Notes: generated by a model from the letters alone, not told the origin. A stretch of 64,000 bases of DNA from Nocardioides cremeus (GCF_030518195.1 NZ_JAULSC010000019.1:1-64000); one strand, 5' to 3'. Shown: positions 1-7,652, counted from the stretch's first letter. Translations and numbers: made by a program.

Positions 1-120
1 GCGCGGCGAGGCAGACGACGTCGTGTCGGGCAGATCCCATGACCGTCAGTGGGCAGTTCTCATGTCCGCCAGCGGGCAGTTTCGTGGCCGTCTCCGGGCA
101 GTTTCTCGTGGCCGCCGACA
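1..120. mobile_element. Terminus of an IS21-like insertion sequence (body left of window)
   Basis: Four tandem copies of a 22-23 bp unit start with GGGCAG at positions 28, 51, 74 and 96, each followed by a (T/G)(T/G)CCG-type second half. Read on the minus strand the block begins TGTCGGCGGCCACGAG and runs into repeated AAACTGCCC motifs. IS21-family ends are known to begin with TG and to carry several internal transposase-binding repeats, so position 120 would be the outer boundary. No transposase gene is inside the window, so the family assignment is inference from end architecture only. Confidence 0.55.
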
Positions 121-500
121 CCTCATGCCCTCAGTTGCTTTCGAACTGACCCAGAGGTCGTGCGACAACGACCGCGGAACGACCTCCATATCGAGAATTG
201 CTCGGCGTGTCCCGGCGGGGTTTGCTGACAAATTGCGGACGAGCGACGACCGATCGGTGCGTCCATTGGCATGGAACTTCCAGGCGTGCGTCCATGCGCT
301 GCGACACAGAGCCTCGTCCGGTTCCGCGCGGGCGGTGCGACGTGCGGCCCTTTATGGACGGCATTGGCACGCCCAGAAACAGACGACGCACATGAGCCGA
401 GGTTTCCCGTCAGGACGGAGCCACATGTCGTCTCTTCATAGATCGCGGAGCACGTCCAGAGATTGGTTGGCCCCGCATGATCGGCCCCGCTGCTCGATCT
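121..500. other. Intergenic DNA without a recognisable gene
   Basis: No reading frame here has convincing coding character or a ribosome binding site. Base composition is less GC-rich than the surrounding genes. It lies between the inferred IS end and the promoter region of the excisionase-like gene. It could hold an attachment site or old flanking DNA, but no repeat supporting that was found. Confidence 0.4.
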
Positions 501-504
501 TCCT

Positions 505-519
505 TAGGTGACTGTCAGA
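505..519 (+). promoter_or_regulatory. TAGGTGACTGTCAGA motif, candidate shared operator
   Basis: This 15-mer ends 25 bases before the start codon of the excisionase-like gene. The identical 15-mer occurs on the minus strand at 17561-17575, 27 bases before the start of another gene (17533) and in the same orientation relative to it. Related copies form the palindrome in front of ssb and touch the relaxase start. A shared regulator is inferred. Confidence 0.5.
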
Positions 520-544
520 ACCACACTGTCCACGGAGGAAGACC

Positions 545-724
545 ATGCCGGACAAACTGCTCTACCGAGTCCCAGAGGTTGCCGAGTACCTCAGCATCAG
601 CCGATCCAAGGTCTATGAACTCTTTAAGTCCGGCGAGTTGCGATCGGTTCACATCGATCGCACCCGTCTTGTCCGAAAGGCGGATCTAGAGCGCTACATC
701 GACTCCCTTGCGTCCGCGTCCTGA
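545..724 (+). CDS. Excisionase-family helix-turn-helix protein (59 aa)
   Basis: A 59-residue protein with the typical MerR/excisionase DNA-binding layout: VPEVAEYLSISRSKVYELFK (residues 9-28) is the helix-turn-helix, followed by SGELRSVHI and RLVRKADLERYI, the wing and final helix of the HTH_17/Xis group. Such proteins bend DNA at attachment sites to favour excision, or act as small regulators. A strong Shine-Dalgarno GGAGGA lies at 534-539, seven bases before the ATG. No integrase gene is next to it; the left flank has been replaced by an IS end. Xis versus regulator cannot be decided from sequence. Confidence 0.75.
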   Translation: MPDKLLYRVPEVAEYLSISRSKVYELFKSGELRSVHIDRTRLVRKADLERYIDSLASAS

Positions 725-898
725 ATTTGCGGCGCTTCCTCCCCGCTGGGGGCGGTGGAGCGGAGCGTCCTGGTGACTCGTCTAGTTCATGCGCAACTCG
801 GGGTGACATGACCGATGTTATCAGCAGTGCGATCTTAGGTGTGATACGACACGGGATTAGGTATTGGATCGGGCTGCGACACGTGGCACACTGCAGGT

Positions 899-1300
899 AT
901 GAGCACTCAGTCGACCATCGCCCGCGGCGACCTGCGCGCCTACGAAGAGTCGGTGCGTCTGACCACGCCGGATCTCGTCGAGCGGCTGCGCGACCTGCTC
1001 GGCGCCAAGCTGGTCGCCTATCTGGGTTCGGTCCAGGAGACACGAGCGGTCCGGCAGTGGGCCGACGTCGACGACGCGCGCACGCCGTCGACCGACGTGG
1101 TCAACCGGCTGCGGATGGCTTACCGGATCGCGGCGCTGCTGCGCGGCAAGGACTCCGCGGCGGTCGTCCAGGCGTGGTTCCAGGGCATGAATCCGCGGCT
1201 CGACGACGTCGCGCCGGCGCGGCTTCTGCGTGAAGGCGACCTCGAGCAGGTCGGCCCCAGCATCCTGGCGGCCGCGCGCGCGTTCGCCGCGGCCGGATGA
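899..1300 (+). CDS. Xre/MbcA/ParS-type antitoxin of a RES toxin pair
   Basis: 133 residues. The C-terminal half (about 65-125) has the toxin-binding pattern of the Xre/MbcA/ParS antitoxins, with AWFQGMNPRLDDVAPARLL at 92-110 as the signature (a WF--NP-L---P--LL block). The N-terminal half is helical and would be the DNA-binding part. The stop codon overlaps the start of the RES gene by four bases (ATGA at 1297-1300), the usual antitoxin-first order. In the MbcTA and Xre-RES systems the antitoxin neutralises the toxin and represses the operon. The helix-turn-helix is divergent, so DNA binding is the less certain part. Confidence 0.8.
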   Translation: MSTQSTIARGDLRAYEESVRLTTPDLVERLRDLLGAKLVAYLGSVQETRAVRQWADVDDARTPSTDVVNRLRMAYRIAALLRGKDSAAVVQAWFQGMNPRLDDVAPARLLREGDLEQVGPSILAAARAFAAAG

Positions 1301-2019
1301 CATCGTCGGCGGCTGAGGCACCCCAGCTCGTCGTCGTCGACGCGGCCGAGGAGGTCTGGCGGGTCGGCTTCAAGCCGGAGCCCTGGGCCTGGTCGGGTTG
1401 GGAGTGGGCCGGCTCCGATGGACGGTTCCACGGTCGATGGGACGATCGGCAGGGCAACTTCCGCACCATCTACGCCGGCTCCACCCTCCTGGCCTGCCTG
1501 CTCGAGGTCCTCGCCGGCTTCCGGCCGGACCCGACGCTCGCGCTCGAGCTCGACGACATCGTGGAGGACGAGGAGGACGCCACGATGCATCCGACCGCCC
1601 GGGCCGGCGAGATCTCCTACTCGTGGCTGGAGCCCCGCTCAGCTGCCAGCGCCACGCTGACCGGCCGCTTCTGCGCCGTCACGGCAGCCGAGTCCATCGC
1701 AGCCCTGCGGCCGCAGTTCGTCGCCCTCGCCCACCTGCTGAACCTGCACGACTTCGACGCGGCCGCGCTCAAGGACGGACGCCCGAGGGCACTCACCCAG
1801 TCCGTGGCCACCTACCTGCACGCCAGCACCGAGCTCGACGGAGTCACCTTCGCCTCCAGACACGGCGACGACCTCGCCCTGTGGGCCGTGTTCGAGCGCG
1901 CCGAGGATCCCGCGGTCAGCTCTACCCTCGACGCGATCGAGCACCACGCGCTCTCCCCTGAGCACCCCGACGTCCAGGAGGCTCTCCGGATCCTCGGCCT
2001 CACCTGGTCGACCCACTGA
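1297..2019 (+). CDS. RES-domain toxin (NAD+-consuming family)
   Basis: 240 residues matching the RES fold: Arg22 in EVWRVGF, GRFHGRW at 42-48 (the G-R-F-H/N block), YAGS at 59-62 and Glu70 in CLLEVLAGF. Together these are the arginine, tyrosine and glutamate seen in RES active sites. Characterised RES toxins such as MbcT degrade NAD+ (phosphorolysis or hydrolysis), stopping growth. It follows its antitoxin with an ATGA overlap, so translation is probably coupled. Length is in the usual range. On a mobile element the pair most likely stabilises inheritance. Confidence 0.85.
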   Translation: MTSSAAEAPQLVVVDAAEEVWRVGFKPEPWAWSGWEWAGSDGRFHGRWDDRQGNFRTIYAGSTLLACLLEVLAGFRPDPTLALELDDIVEDEEDATMHPTARAGEISYSWLEPRSAASATLTGRFCAVTAAESIAALRPQFVALAHLLNLHDFDAAALKDGRPRALTQSVATYLHASTELDGVTFASRHGDDLALWAVFERAEDPAVSSTLDAIEHHALSPEHPDVQEALRILGLTWSTH

Positions 2020-2072
2020 GCTCGCCAGCCATTCCACCCCTGCGCCGGGGGCCGGCGTGCCACGATTCAACC

Positions 2073-2327
2073 GTGGGATTCTTCAAGCGCAGCGAGGCCG
2101 TCAGGGCCAAGAAGATCGGGGCTCATGCCCGCTACGTCGATGAGGACGTCCAGCGCGTCGACCTCAAAGTGACCAGCACCGACGGCGAGACGGCGACCAT
2201 CGACCTCAGCCTCGACCAGACCCGACAGCTCGTCATCGACCTGACCAACGCCTACGGGGCCTGTCGGCCGGCGCTGCTGGACCAGAAGCAGGTCGACCGG
2301 ATCACCTCGTTCTTCGGGATGCGCTGA
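2073..2327 (+). CDS. Small hypothetical protein, first of a three-gene operon
   Basis: 84 residues from a GTG start; no family recognised. It opens GFFKRSEAVRAKKIG (basic) and continues with alternating hydrophobic/charged strands (VDLKVTSTDGETATIDLSL) suggesting a small beta-rich fold. The next gene starts within its stop codon, and the third overlaps the second by four bases, so the three form one transcription unit. Function unknown. Confidence 0.6.
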   Translation: MGFFKRSEAVRAKKIGAHARYVDEDVQRVDLKVTSTDGETATIDLSLDQTRQLVIDLTNAYGACRPALLDQKQVDRITSFFGMR

Positions 2328-2644
2328 TGACCCGCTACGAGTACGACGAGGAGGCCAGCGCGGCATGGCGCATGGACGTCGTGCACGAGGTCGACGACTC
2401 CCCCACACCAGTCTCTCGGTGGGTGGACGCGATGCGTCGTCTCAACACGATCAACGACCCGCTCGCCCGCAAGCTCCTGGCACTACACCGCGACTGCGGG
2501 GCCGGCACGGGCGTGCGCGACTCGCTCGATGACGACCCGGATCCCATGGATCGCCGCTCGAGCTGGGGCTGTGAGACGACCGCTCTCATCGCGGACCACT
2601 TCGGCGTCGAGTACCCGCGAGGCTCGTCGAGCGATCGCGCGTGA
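2327..2644 (+). CDS. Hypothetical protein, second gene of the 2073-3333 operon
   Basis: 105 residues, acidic, no recognised domain. Contains RLNTINDPLARKLLALHRDC, a helical segment, and ends with a disordered SSSDRA tail. Its ATG abuts the upstream stop (TGATG) and its own stop overlaps the next start. Coding is supported by operon packing and codon third-position GC, not by homology. Confidence 0.55.
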   Translation: MTRYEYDEEASAAWRMDVVHEVDDSPTPVSRWVDAMRRLNTINDPLARKLLALHRDCGAGTGVRDSLDDDPDPMDRRSSWGCETTALIADHFGVEYPRGSSSDRA

Positions 2645-3333
2645 GCTCGCTGATGAAGGCGCGCGTGGTCGCAGTCGACGTCGGCTCAGTCCGCTCCAGC
2701 TTCGCCTGGGCCGGCCTGGATCTCCCGGGTCGTCGTCCAGTCGGGGAAGGTGGGCGGAACCCCGAGGGCTCGGCGGTGGCCGTACTGGATGCACTTGGCT
2801 CCGGTGTGCCAGTAGCCCTCGGGTTCGAGGCTCCCCTGATGGTTCCCGTCAGCCCTGTCGGGCTGGACGGGTGGATGACCCTGGGGCGCGCCCGCCAGGG
2901 TGAGACCGTCGATGGTCACTCGAGGCCCTGGTCGGCTGGCGCCGGCAGCGGTGCCCTGGCTACGGGCCTGGTGCAGATGGCGTGGTTGCTCGAGCGCATC
3001 GGTTCCGGTATCCCCACGCTGCGGTGCACGACCCGTCCCGAATTGTGGCTGGCAGGGGATGCGGATCTGTTCGTGTGGGAGGCCTTCGTATCGGGGACTG
3101 GCAAGCCGGTGCCGGCGGGGATCACCCAGCACGCGGCAGACGCGGCCGCGGCCGCCGACACCTTCGCCGACCGCCTCGAGCAGGACTCACTGGGCGCCTC
3201 GGACGTCGTATGCACGCCGGCGTCGTCGTTCAACCTGGCGGCTGCGGCCGCGGCGTACGCCGGACTGGCGATTGCAAGCAACGAGCTGCGCGACCAGGTG
3301 CAGGTCTACCGCACCCGCCCTGCTCTCCTGTAG
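2641..3333 (+). CDS. Hypothetical protein, possible RNase H-like (DUF429-like) fold
   Basis: 230 residues from a GTG start overlapping the previous stop. The N-terminus VVAVDVGSVRSSFAWAGLD resembles the first strand of RNase H-like folds (acidic residue in V-D-x-G), and ALGFEAPLMVPV gives a second strand with Glu. RPWSAGAGSGALATGLVQM is a glycine-rich turn before a helix. These points recall the DUF429 group of predicted nucleases, but the match is by eye and weak. The end overlaps the convergent CoiA-like gene by 28 bases, which leaves no room for a terminator between them. Confidence 0.5.
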   Translation: MSSLMKARVVAVDVGSVRSSFAWAGLDLPGRRPVGEGGRNPEGSAVAVLDALGSGVPVALGFEAPLMVPVSPVGLDGWMTLGRARQGETVDGHSRPWSAGAGSGALATGLVQMAWLLERIGSGIPTLRCTTRPELWLAGDADLFVWEAFVSGTGKPVPAGITQHAADAAAAADTFADRLEQDSLGASDVVCTPASSFNLAAAAAAYAGLAIASNELRDQVQVYRTRPALL

Positions 3334-4535
3334 GTCACCGCCGGCGGTCGCGGAGCCGCGGGGATCTCGACCTTGAAGAGGACGATCCGCTGTTCAGGCA
3401 CGCACGCTCGTCGGAGTGCACTCAGCTCGCTCTCCGTGGCCACGAAGAGCGTGAGCTCGCGGAACCTCTCTCGAACCTCACCCTTTATGCGGCTGACAAC
3501 CGGGCTGACGACGCCCAGCGGCATGTCGTGCACGAACAGGGGCACTCCCATCGCCCACTCCGGCGTCGCGTCACGCACCCCGACGTAGCCCCGCGCTTCG
3601 GTGCCCACCAGCGCGACCGCGGGTGGGGTGAGCGCCTGTTGGCGGGCGAGCTTGGCCGCGATGGCGGCCAAGTGACGTTCACGCTCTGCGTTCGCGAGTT
3701 CGTCGTGCTCACACCGGCGCTCGATTGCTTCCAGTTGGGTGCGTTCGGTGATGACGTGCGGCCGGGTGGTCCACACGATCCGCGCTGAGTCCAGGGATCT
3801 GCTGAGTGCGATGGCCTGGTGCGCTCTGATCGTGCCGGACAGGACACCGCCGACGAACACCCTGAGGTCAACGGCGGGCACGACCGGGCGCCACCAGCCG
3901 TGGCCAGGGCAAGGGCCTGGAGTACCGCCATCGTTTTCGCAGCGCCGGCGCGGACACCACGACTCGAGGAATACGCCGGTCCCGTCTACGACCTTCGCAT
4001 CGGTGGCCGCGGACGGCGCTGGCTCGGCGGGCAGTGCGATCCGGATGGCGGGGACTTCTCCGATCCACGGCCGTTCGTGGTCGGTGACCCAGCACACCGG
4101 TACCCCGGAAGCCTCCATTCGGGCGGTGCGCTCACGCAGCTCGGCGCCGGTGATCTGGGCCAGCTGGGCCTCCCAGGCCATCCGCCTGGTGCCGTCGGGA
4201 CTGGTGGCCAGCACGTCGGCCCGCCAGCCCTCGCCAGCGACCTCGAGTTCGGCGTACCAGCCGGCATCGCGGATGGCTGAGGCCAGCTGCAGTTTGAGCA
4301 ATCGGTGGGCCATCGTCTCGCCGACCAGCGAGCAGGTGGGCGCTGCGCGGTCGTGGGCGAAGAACCGCAGCCCCTTTGGGGAGAGCTTGGCGTGGAGACC
4401 ATGCCCGCATTCCCTGCAGGTCAAGGGCGCGCGGGGTCGCGCTCGGTGGATCGCCTCCCAGGGCGCACCTTCACCGAGCGGGTCAACGGTTGCGTCGAGC
4501 ACGCCCGCGTCGGCGTGCTGCGCCGTCAATGGCAC
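3306..4535 (-). CDS. CoiA-like competence/nuclease family protein
   Basis: 409 residues. A treble-clef-type metal site is visible at Cys40-x2-Cys43 (CRECGHG) with His61 (RFFAHD). It is followed by a PD-(D/E)XK nuclease core: Asp107 in WRADVLA and Glu122-x-Gln124 in WEAQLAQ. This is the layout of CoiA, a protein needed for recombination of incoming single-stranded DNA in transformable bacteria; homologues are frequent on mobile elements. The C-terminal 200 residues are family-specific and carry another Cys cluster (CPRRRCENDGGTPGPCPGHG). It faces the 2073-3333 operon tail to tail. It may process transferred DNA together with DprA and SSB encoded nearby, which is inference. Confidence 0.7.
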   Translation of the reverse strand: MPLTAQHADAGVLDATVDPLGEGAPWEAIHRARPRAPLTCRECGHGLHAKLSPKGLRFFAHDRAAPTCSLVGETMAHRLLKLQLASAIRDAGWYAELEVAGEGWRADVLATSPDGTRRMAWEAQLAQITGAELRERTARMEASGVPVCWVTDHERPWIGEVPAIRIALPAEPAPSAATDAKVVDGTGVFLESWCPRRRCENDGGTPGPCPGHGWWRPVVPAVDLRVFVGGVLSGTIRAHQAIALSRSLDSARIVWTTRPHVITERTQLEAIERRCEHDELANAERERHLAAIAAKLARQQALTPPAVALVGTEARGYVGVRDATPEWAMGVPLFVHDMPLGVVSPVVSRIKGEVRERFRELTLFVATESELSALRRACVPEQRIVLFKVEIPAAPRPPAVTYRRAGRVR

Positions 4536-4575
4536 GAGGGAACTCTGCCCTAGGGGACCGACAGAAGTGCGCGGA

Positions 4576-5385
4576 TCAGTTGCGGTTCAGACCGTGCCGG
4601 CGTGAGTCGAGCGCGTACTTGTAGTGGCTCTCGGCGGCGTCAACCTCTCGGGTAGGAGTGGCGGGGTCGAAGACCCTAAGCACGGAGAGCCGGAACGTGG
4701 CCGGGTTGAGGTTACGCAGCTCTACGTTGCCGCCGTGACCGTTGGTCGCGTAGGCGGCCCAGCGTTGCAGGATGGTCTCGGCTCCATCGGCCTTGCCGAC
4801 GTAGTGCCGGCCGTCGCGGGTGTCGGTGATGAGGTAGATGCCGATGACCGCGGAGAGCGCGGTACGCCAGGCGGCGTAGCGGTGTTCGCGGATCACGGCC
4901 TGCAACTGGGGGTATTCCAGGGTGAGGGCGTCGAATCCGGGGAACCTGACGGGCTCTGCGTCGGCGATCTCCATCACCGGATACTCGGCGGCCGTGGTCG
5001 CGTTGATGCGCCAGGTGCGAGGCGAGCGCCAGCCGATCACAAGGCGCTTGTTCAAGTCGCCCAGCAGATCCGACGGTTGCAGGTCGAAGGTGCGGAGCTG
5101 CCCGTCGTGGGAGATCTCGCCCTGGTTGATGAGCACCGACCACAAGCGTGCTCGATCGCCACCCTCGGGCAAGAACACGACCCAGACGCCGGGTGGGTTG
5201 GCGGGAAAGGTTCGGGTGTTGGCCGACTGGACGCGGGTGTAGGCCATGATCTCGGCGTCAGAGGAGTCTCCGTGGATGCCGACACTCCCGTCCTCGTGCT
5301 CACGCACATAGGCGTGCCGGATGACCAGTGCTCCGGTGGGGTCGATGCCGCCGCTGGCCATGATCTGGGCGAAGGTCAAAGTCAT
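4576..5385 (-). CDS. GIY-YIG nuclease-domain protein
   Basis: 269 residues. The C-terminal third is a GIY-YIG endonuclease domain: GIY at 182-184, YVG at 195-197, then Arg208 in ILQRWAAYA and Asn in ELRNLNP. The N-terminal 180 residues (MTLTFAQIMASGGIDPTGAL and following) form a separate unknown domain also seen in standalone restriction-like GIY-YIG proteins. The start is chosen because its ATG overlaps the upstream stop (ATGA, 5382-5385). It is the last gene of a three-gene minus-strand operon with a 234-residue protein and a PD-(D/E)XK protein. A defence role is plausible; unproven. Confidence 0.75.
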   Translation of the reverse strand: MTLTFAQIMASGGIDPTGALVIRHAYVREHEDGSVGIHGDSSDAEIMAYTRVQSANTRTFPANPPGVWVVFLPEGGDRARLWSVLINQGEISHDGQLRTFDLQPSDLLGDLNKRLVIGWRSPRTWRINATTAAEYPVMEIADAEPVRFPGFDALTLEYPQLQAVIREHRYAAWRTALSAVIGIYLITDTRDGRHYVGKADGAETILQRWAAYATNGHGGNVELRNLNPATFRLSVLRVFDPATPTREVDAAESHYKYALDSRRHGLNRN

Positions 5386-6086
5386 CGGGCGGTGTCCTCT
5401 CCTGCGGCAGGCGCCGCGGCGATACTGACCACGACATCGTGACCGAGCGTCTGGTCGACGTGGACGTGGAGCGCGAGGTCCGTGATCCGGCCGTCCTTGG
5501 GGTGCCAGTCCCGGTCCTCCCGGGTACGGCCAAGGAGCGGGTCGAGGGCGTCGATCGTGGGCTTCCACAGGCTGGTCCAGTTGCGCTGCGGCCCGACGAC
5601 GTACCCGAGCTGTAGCTGGACGGGGCCTGGCGCGATCTCGGATGCGCTGGACACGGCGGAGCGGATCTGCTCCTTGTATGCTCTGGTCTGGGTCGACGCC
5701 GTAGTGCGGACGGTGTAGATCTTGCTCGGTGCAGCGGTCTCATCGGCCGCGGCCACGAGGACCCGTGAGGTGGCCGCATGGCGCTTGGTGCACCACACCG
5801 ACACCAGATCTTCGGTGCGCAGACGCGTCGCCAGTGGGTAGGCGTAGTTGTCCAGGTCGGCCATGTCGACCAGGTCCCGGCCCGGCGGGAGCCCGACGTC
5901 GAGGACCAGCGTCCAGGGACCGGTCCTGATCATGGCGGGTGCGAGCAGGTCGGCAGTGTCCTTGAGGTAGTCCCGCAACCGAACCTGGTCGGGGTCGGTG
6001 GCCTTGTTCCAGCTGGCCAGGCGTGGGTTCTTCCTCAGCGTGAGGCCTTCGCCTGCGGGGCGGGCGTACCAGCGAGCGGTCGTCAT
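5382..6086 (-). CDS. Hypothetical protein between two nuclease genes
   Basis: 234 residues starting MTTARWYARPAGEGLTLRKN; the start overlaps the upstream stop (ATGA) and the end overlaps the GIY-YIG start. It has the strand/helix mix of a RusA-like or small DNA-processing enzyme (WTLVLDVGLPPGRDLVDMAD and LHVHVDQTLGHDVVVSI near the end; MADLDNYAYPL includes D-x-D-N-Y). The D-N-Y feature recalls RusA Holliday-junction resolvases, where DxDN binds metal, but the rest is too divergent to call. Tight packing argues for function together with both neighbours. Confidence 0.5.
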   Translation of the reverse strand: MTTARWYARPAGEGLTLRKNPRLASWNKATDPDQVRLRDYLKDTADLLAPAMIRTGPWTLVLDVGLPPGRDLVDMADLDNYAYPLATRLRTEDLVSVWCTKRHAATSRVLVAAADETAAPSKIYTVRTTASTQTRAYKEQIRSAVSSASEIAPGPVQLQLGYVVGPQRNWTSLWKPTIDALDPLLGRTREDRDWHPKDGRITDLALHVHVDQTLGHDVVVSIAAAPAAGEDTAR

Positions 6087-6864
6087 GGGCGCTGGACCGC
6101 GCCCGCCTGGTCGACCCACCAGACCTCGATCTGCGCCGCGGCGAGCGAGCCGGCCATCTCGGCGTGCAGGTCGCGGTAGCGCGGGAAGTCGGGGAGGGCG
6201 ATGACGCTGCGCCACTGCGGCTCCTTGCCTCGCAGACGCATGGCGGCGAGCACGGCCTGGGAGTACCAGTGGCCGGCCTGCGTGCTCGGGCTCGTGCGCT
6301 TGATCTCTCCTGCCCGCGCGGGTCGGCGTAGCCGCGGCTCGGGTATCCCTTCACTTCGACTCCGGCGGTCTGGTCATCGCGGGAGGCGATCACGTCTATC
6401 CCGTGCTCCTTGGTCGCGGTGTTGGCCACCGACAGAATCCGCCATCCCTCTCCGGCCAGCGCCGTCACCAGCGCCGCCTGGACGTTGGCTTCGGTGTGCC
6501 ACTCCCCTCCGGGCTCGGTCGCCGTGGCGGGATCGCGACGAGGCGGCCGCGATGCCGATGGTGTGGCGAGCGCGGGACGATCCGCCGGCGGTGTCGTGCG
6601 CGTCTCGATGTCGCCGGCGACCTCGTAGCCCAGTGCCGCCAGGTGCCGGCGCGCCGTGTTGGACATGAACTCCGATCGCGGGATCCCGGTGGCCACCTCG
6701 AATGCCTGGATCACCGGGAACCACGTGTCGTTCACCCGCACGGCGTGCTTGCGGATCGCGTCGGGCGCGACGTCGAGGAGGCGGCTCTCGACGCCCTCAC
6801 GGCTCAGCTCGTAGCGCTGACCGTCCAGGGTGAACTGGATCGACGCGCGGCCCTGACTGCTCAT
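6083..6864 (-). pseudogene. PD-(D/E)XK (Mrr-like) protein with a frameshift
   Basis: Reading from ATG at 6864 the frame gives a conserved N-terminal domain (residues 1-90), a linker, then a restriction-type core: KEHGIDVIASRDDQTAGVEV with Asp and Glu-Val-Lys (EVKG), typical of Mrr-like PD-(D/E)XK nucleases. Just after GYPSRGYADP (about 6311-6330) that frame turns arginine/serine-rich. Sequence in the neighbouring frame continues sensibly (RAGEIKRTSPSTQAGHWYS, VIALPDFPRYRDLHAEM) and stops in an ATGA overlap with the next gene at 6083-6086. A single missing base in a GC-rich run explains this, either a real lesion or a sequencing error. The N-domain is shared with the protein at 28440. Confidence 0.75.
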
Positions 6865-6942
6865 GGGCCGAAACTACGGCAACCGGCCGACACGACGAGA
6901 CCGGTTCCCCCGCATCGGCGGTCCGATCCGTCGGCCGACTGT

Positions 6943-6958
6943 TCGAACACTTGTTCTA
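6943..6958. promoter_or_regulatory. LexA (SOS) box
   Basis: TCGAACACTTGTTCTA matches the actinobacterial LexA consensus TCGAAC-N4-GTTCGA at all but the last two-base step. It sits 11 bases before the start of the small gene at 6970 and within the divergent region shared with the minus-strand nuclease operon starting at 6864. SOS control of one or both transcripts is likely. Confidence 0.65.
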
Positions 6959-6969
6959 CCCTAGGTGGC

Positions 6970-7266
6970 ATGGCGGGCGGTTACGGGCGCGGGGCTGGCA
7001 TCCCCTTGAAGGACCGGGTGCGCGTCGACCAGCCGACGGAGCCGGCGCAGCAGCCGATGAGCGCGGCCGGGTCAGAGCATCCGGGGCGGCACTGCTGGGT
7101 CAGCGTGCCCGTCGACGCCTCGCACCCACGCCCGGGCCTGCTGCTGGAGTGGCGCCGCGCTGGCCACCTGTGGGAGGGCCGGGTCGTCTACGTCGCGCAG
7201 CTGAGGCCTGGGCGGTGGACCACGGTCGAGGAGTGGATCCCGGCTGAGCTGCTCACGACCGAGTGA
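6970..7266 (+). CDS. Small SH3-like/beta protein, paralogue 1 (98 aa), SOS-box associated
   Basis: 98 residues starting MAGG. The C-terminal core (GLLLEWRRAGHLWEGRVVYV, then WTTVEEWIPAELL) is a short beta-rich module that recurs in the next gene and, with nearly the same length (97 aa, also starting MAGG and sharing DRVR-DQP), in the gene at 37598-37891. The conserved W/L pattern suggests a small beta-barrel, perhaps binding DNA or protein. The ATG lies 11 bases after a LexA box with no spaced Shine-Dalgarno, so the mRNA may be leaderless; a second ATG exists at 7057. The stop overlaps the following GTG. Function unknown. Confidence 0.6.
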   Translation: MAGGYGRGAGIPLKDRVRVDQPTEPAQQPMSAAGSEHPGRHCWVSVPVDASHPRPGLLLEWRRAGHLWEGRVVYVAQLRPGRWTTVEEWIPAELLTTE

Positions 7267-7532
7267 GCGACGTCGTGTCTGCCAATCCGCCGAAGAACGA
7301 CGCGTGGCGGCCGTACGGCGACGTGCGTTTCGTGCTGATCCGAAACTCGGGCCGGCTCAAGCCGTCCCGGGGGCTGATCCTCGACTGGAAGCGCGAGGGC
7401 CGACGCTGGGAGGCCCTGGTGGTCTGGCATGACGACGCGGCCCTCAAGCCGGTGGTCAAGATGGACTGGCTGCGCACTGAGGATCTGATCCCGGTGCCGG
7501 TCGACCCGAACTGGACCGGCCCAAGTCGCTGA
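7263..7532 (+). CDS. Small SH3-like/beta protein, paralogue 2 (89 aa)
   Basis: 89 residues from GTG overlapping the upstream stop (GTGA). It repeats the same module: GLILDWKREGRRWEALVVWH followed by MDWLRTEDLIPVPVD, aligned with the W-E/D-x-L-P segment of the 6970 product. The two are probably an ancient tandem duplication co-transcribed from the LexA-box promoter. No known domain name could be given. Confidence 0.6.
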   Translation: MSDVVSANPPKNDAWRPYGDVRFVLIRNSGRLKPSRGLILDWKREGRRWEALVVWHDDAALKPVVKMDWLRTEDLIPVPVDPNWTGPSR

Positions 7533-7535
7533 GGT

Positions 7536-7646
7536 CTAACCCGTTCGGTCGCGCGACGCCGAGCTCGCCAGCATCGTCGAGGTCTTCCACGAGTAGCGAA
7601 CGTTCAGCCGGTCCAGCATCGACCGTTCGGTGTGGGCGCTGCGCAT
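7536..7646 (-). CDS. Possible small ORF or gene remnant (36 aa)
   Basis: Translation starts MRSAHTERSMLDRLNVRYSW and ends after 36 codons at a TAG. The MLDRLNVRYS stretch looks like the beginning of a longer conserved actinobacterial protein, after which similarity is lost, so this may be a truncated remnant. It sits directly behind the 41-residue gene at 7653-7778. Weak evidence. Confidence 0.25.
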   Translation of the reverse strand: MRSAHTERSMLDRLNVRYSWKTSTMLASSASRDRTG

Positions 7647-7652
7647 TGTCGC

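Noticed and set aside
28..118. GGGCAG repeats as replication iterons
   Set aside because: Spacing of 22-23 bp would suit iterons, but there is no replication gene nearby and the TG-ended outer boundary suits an IS end better.
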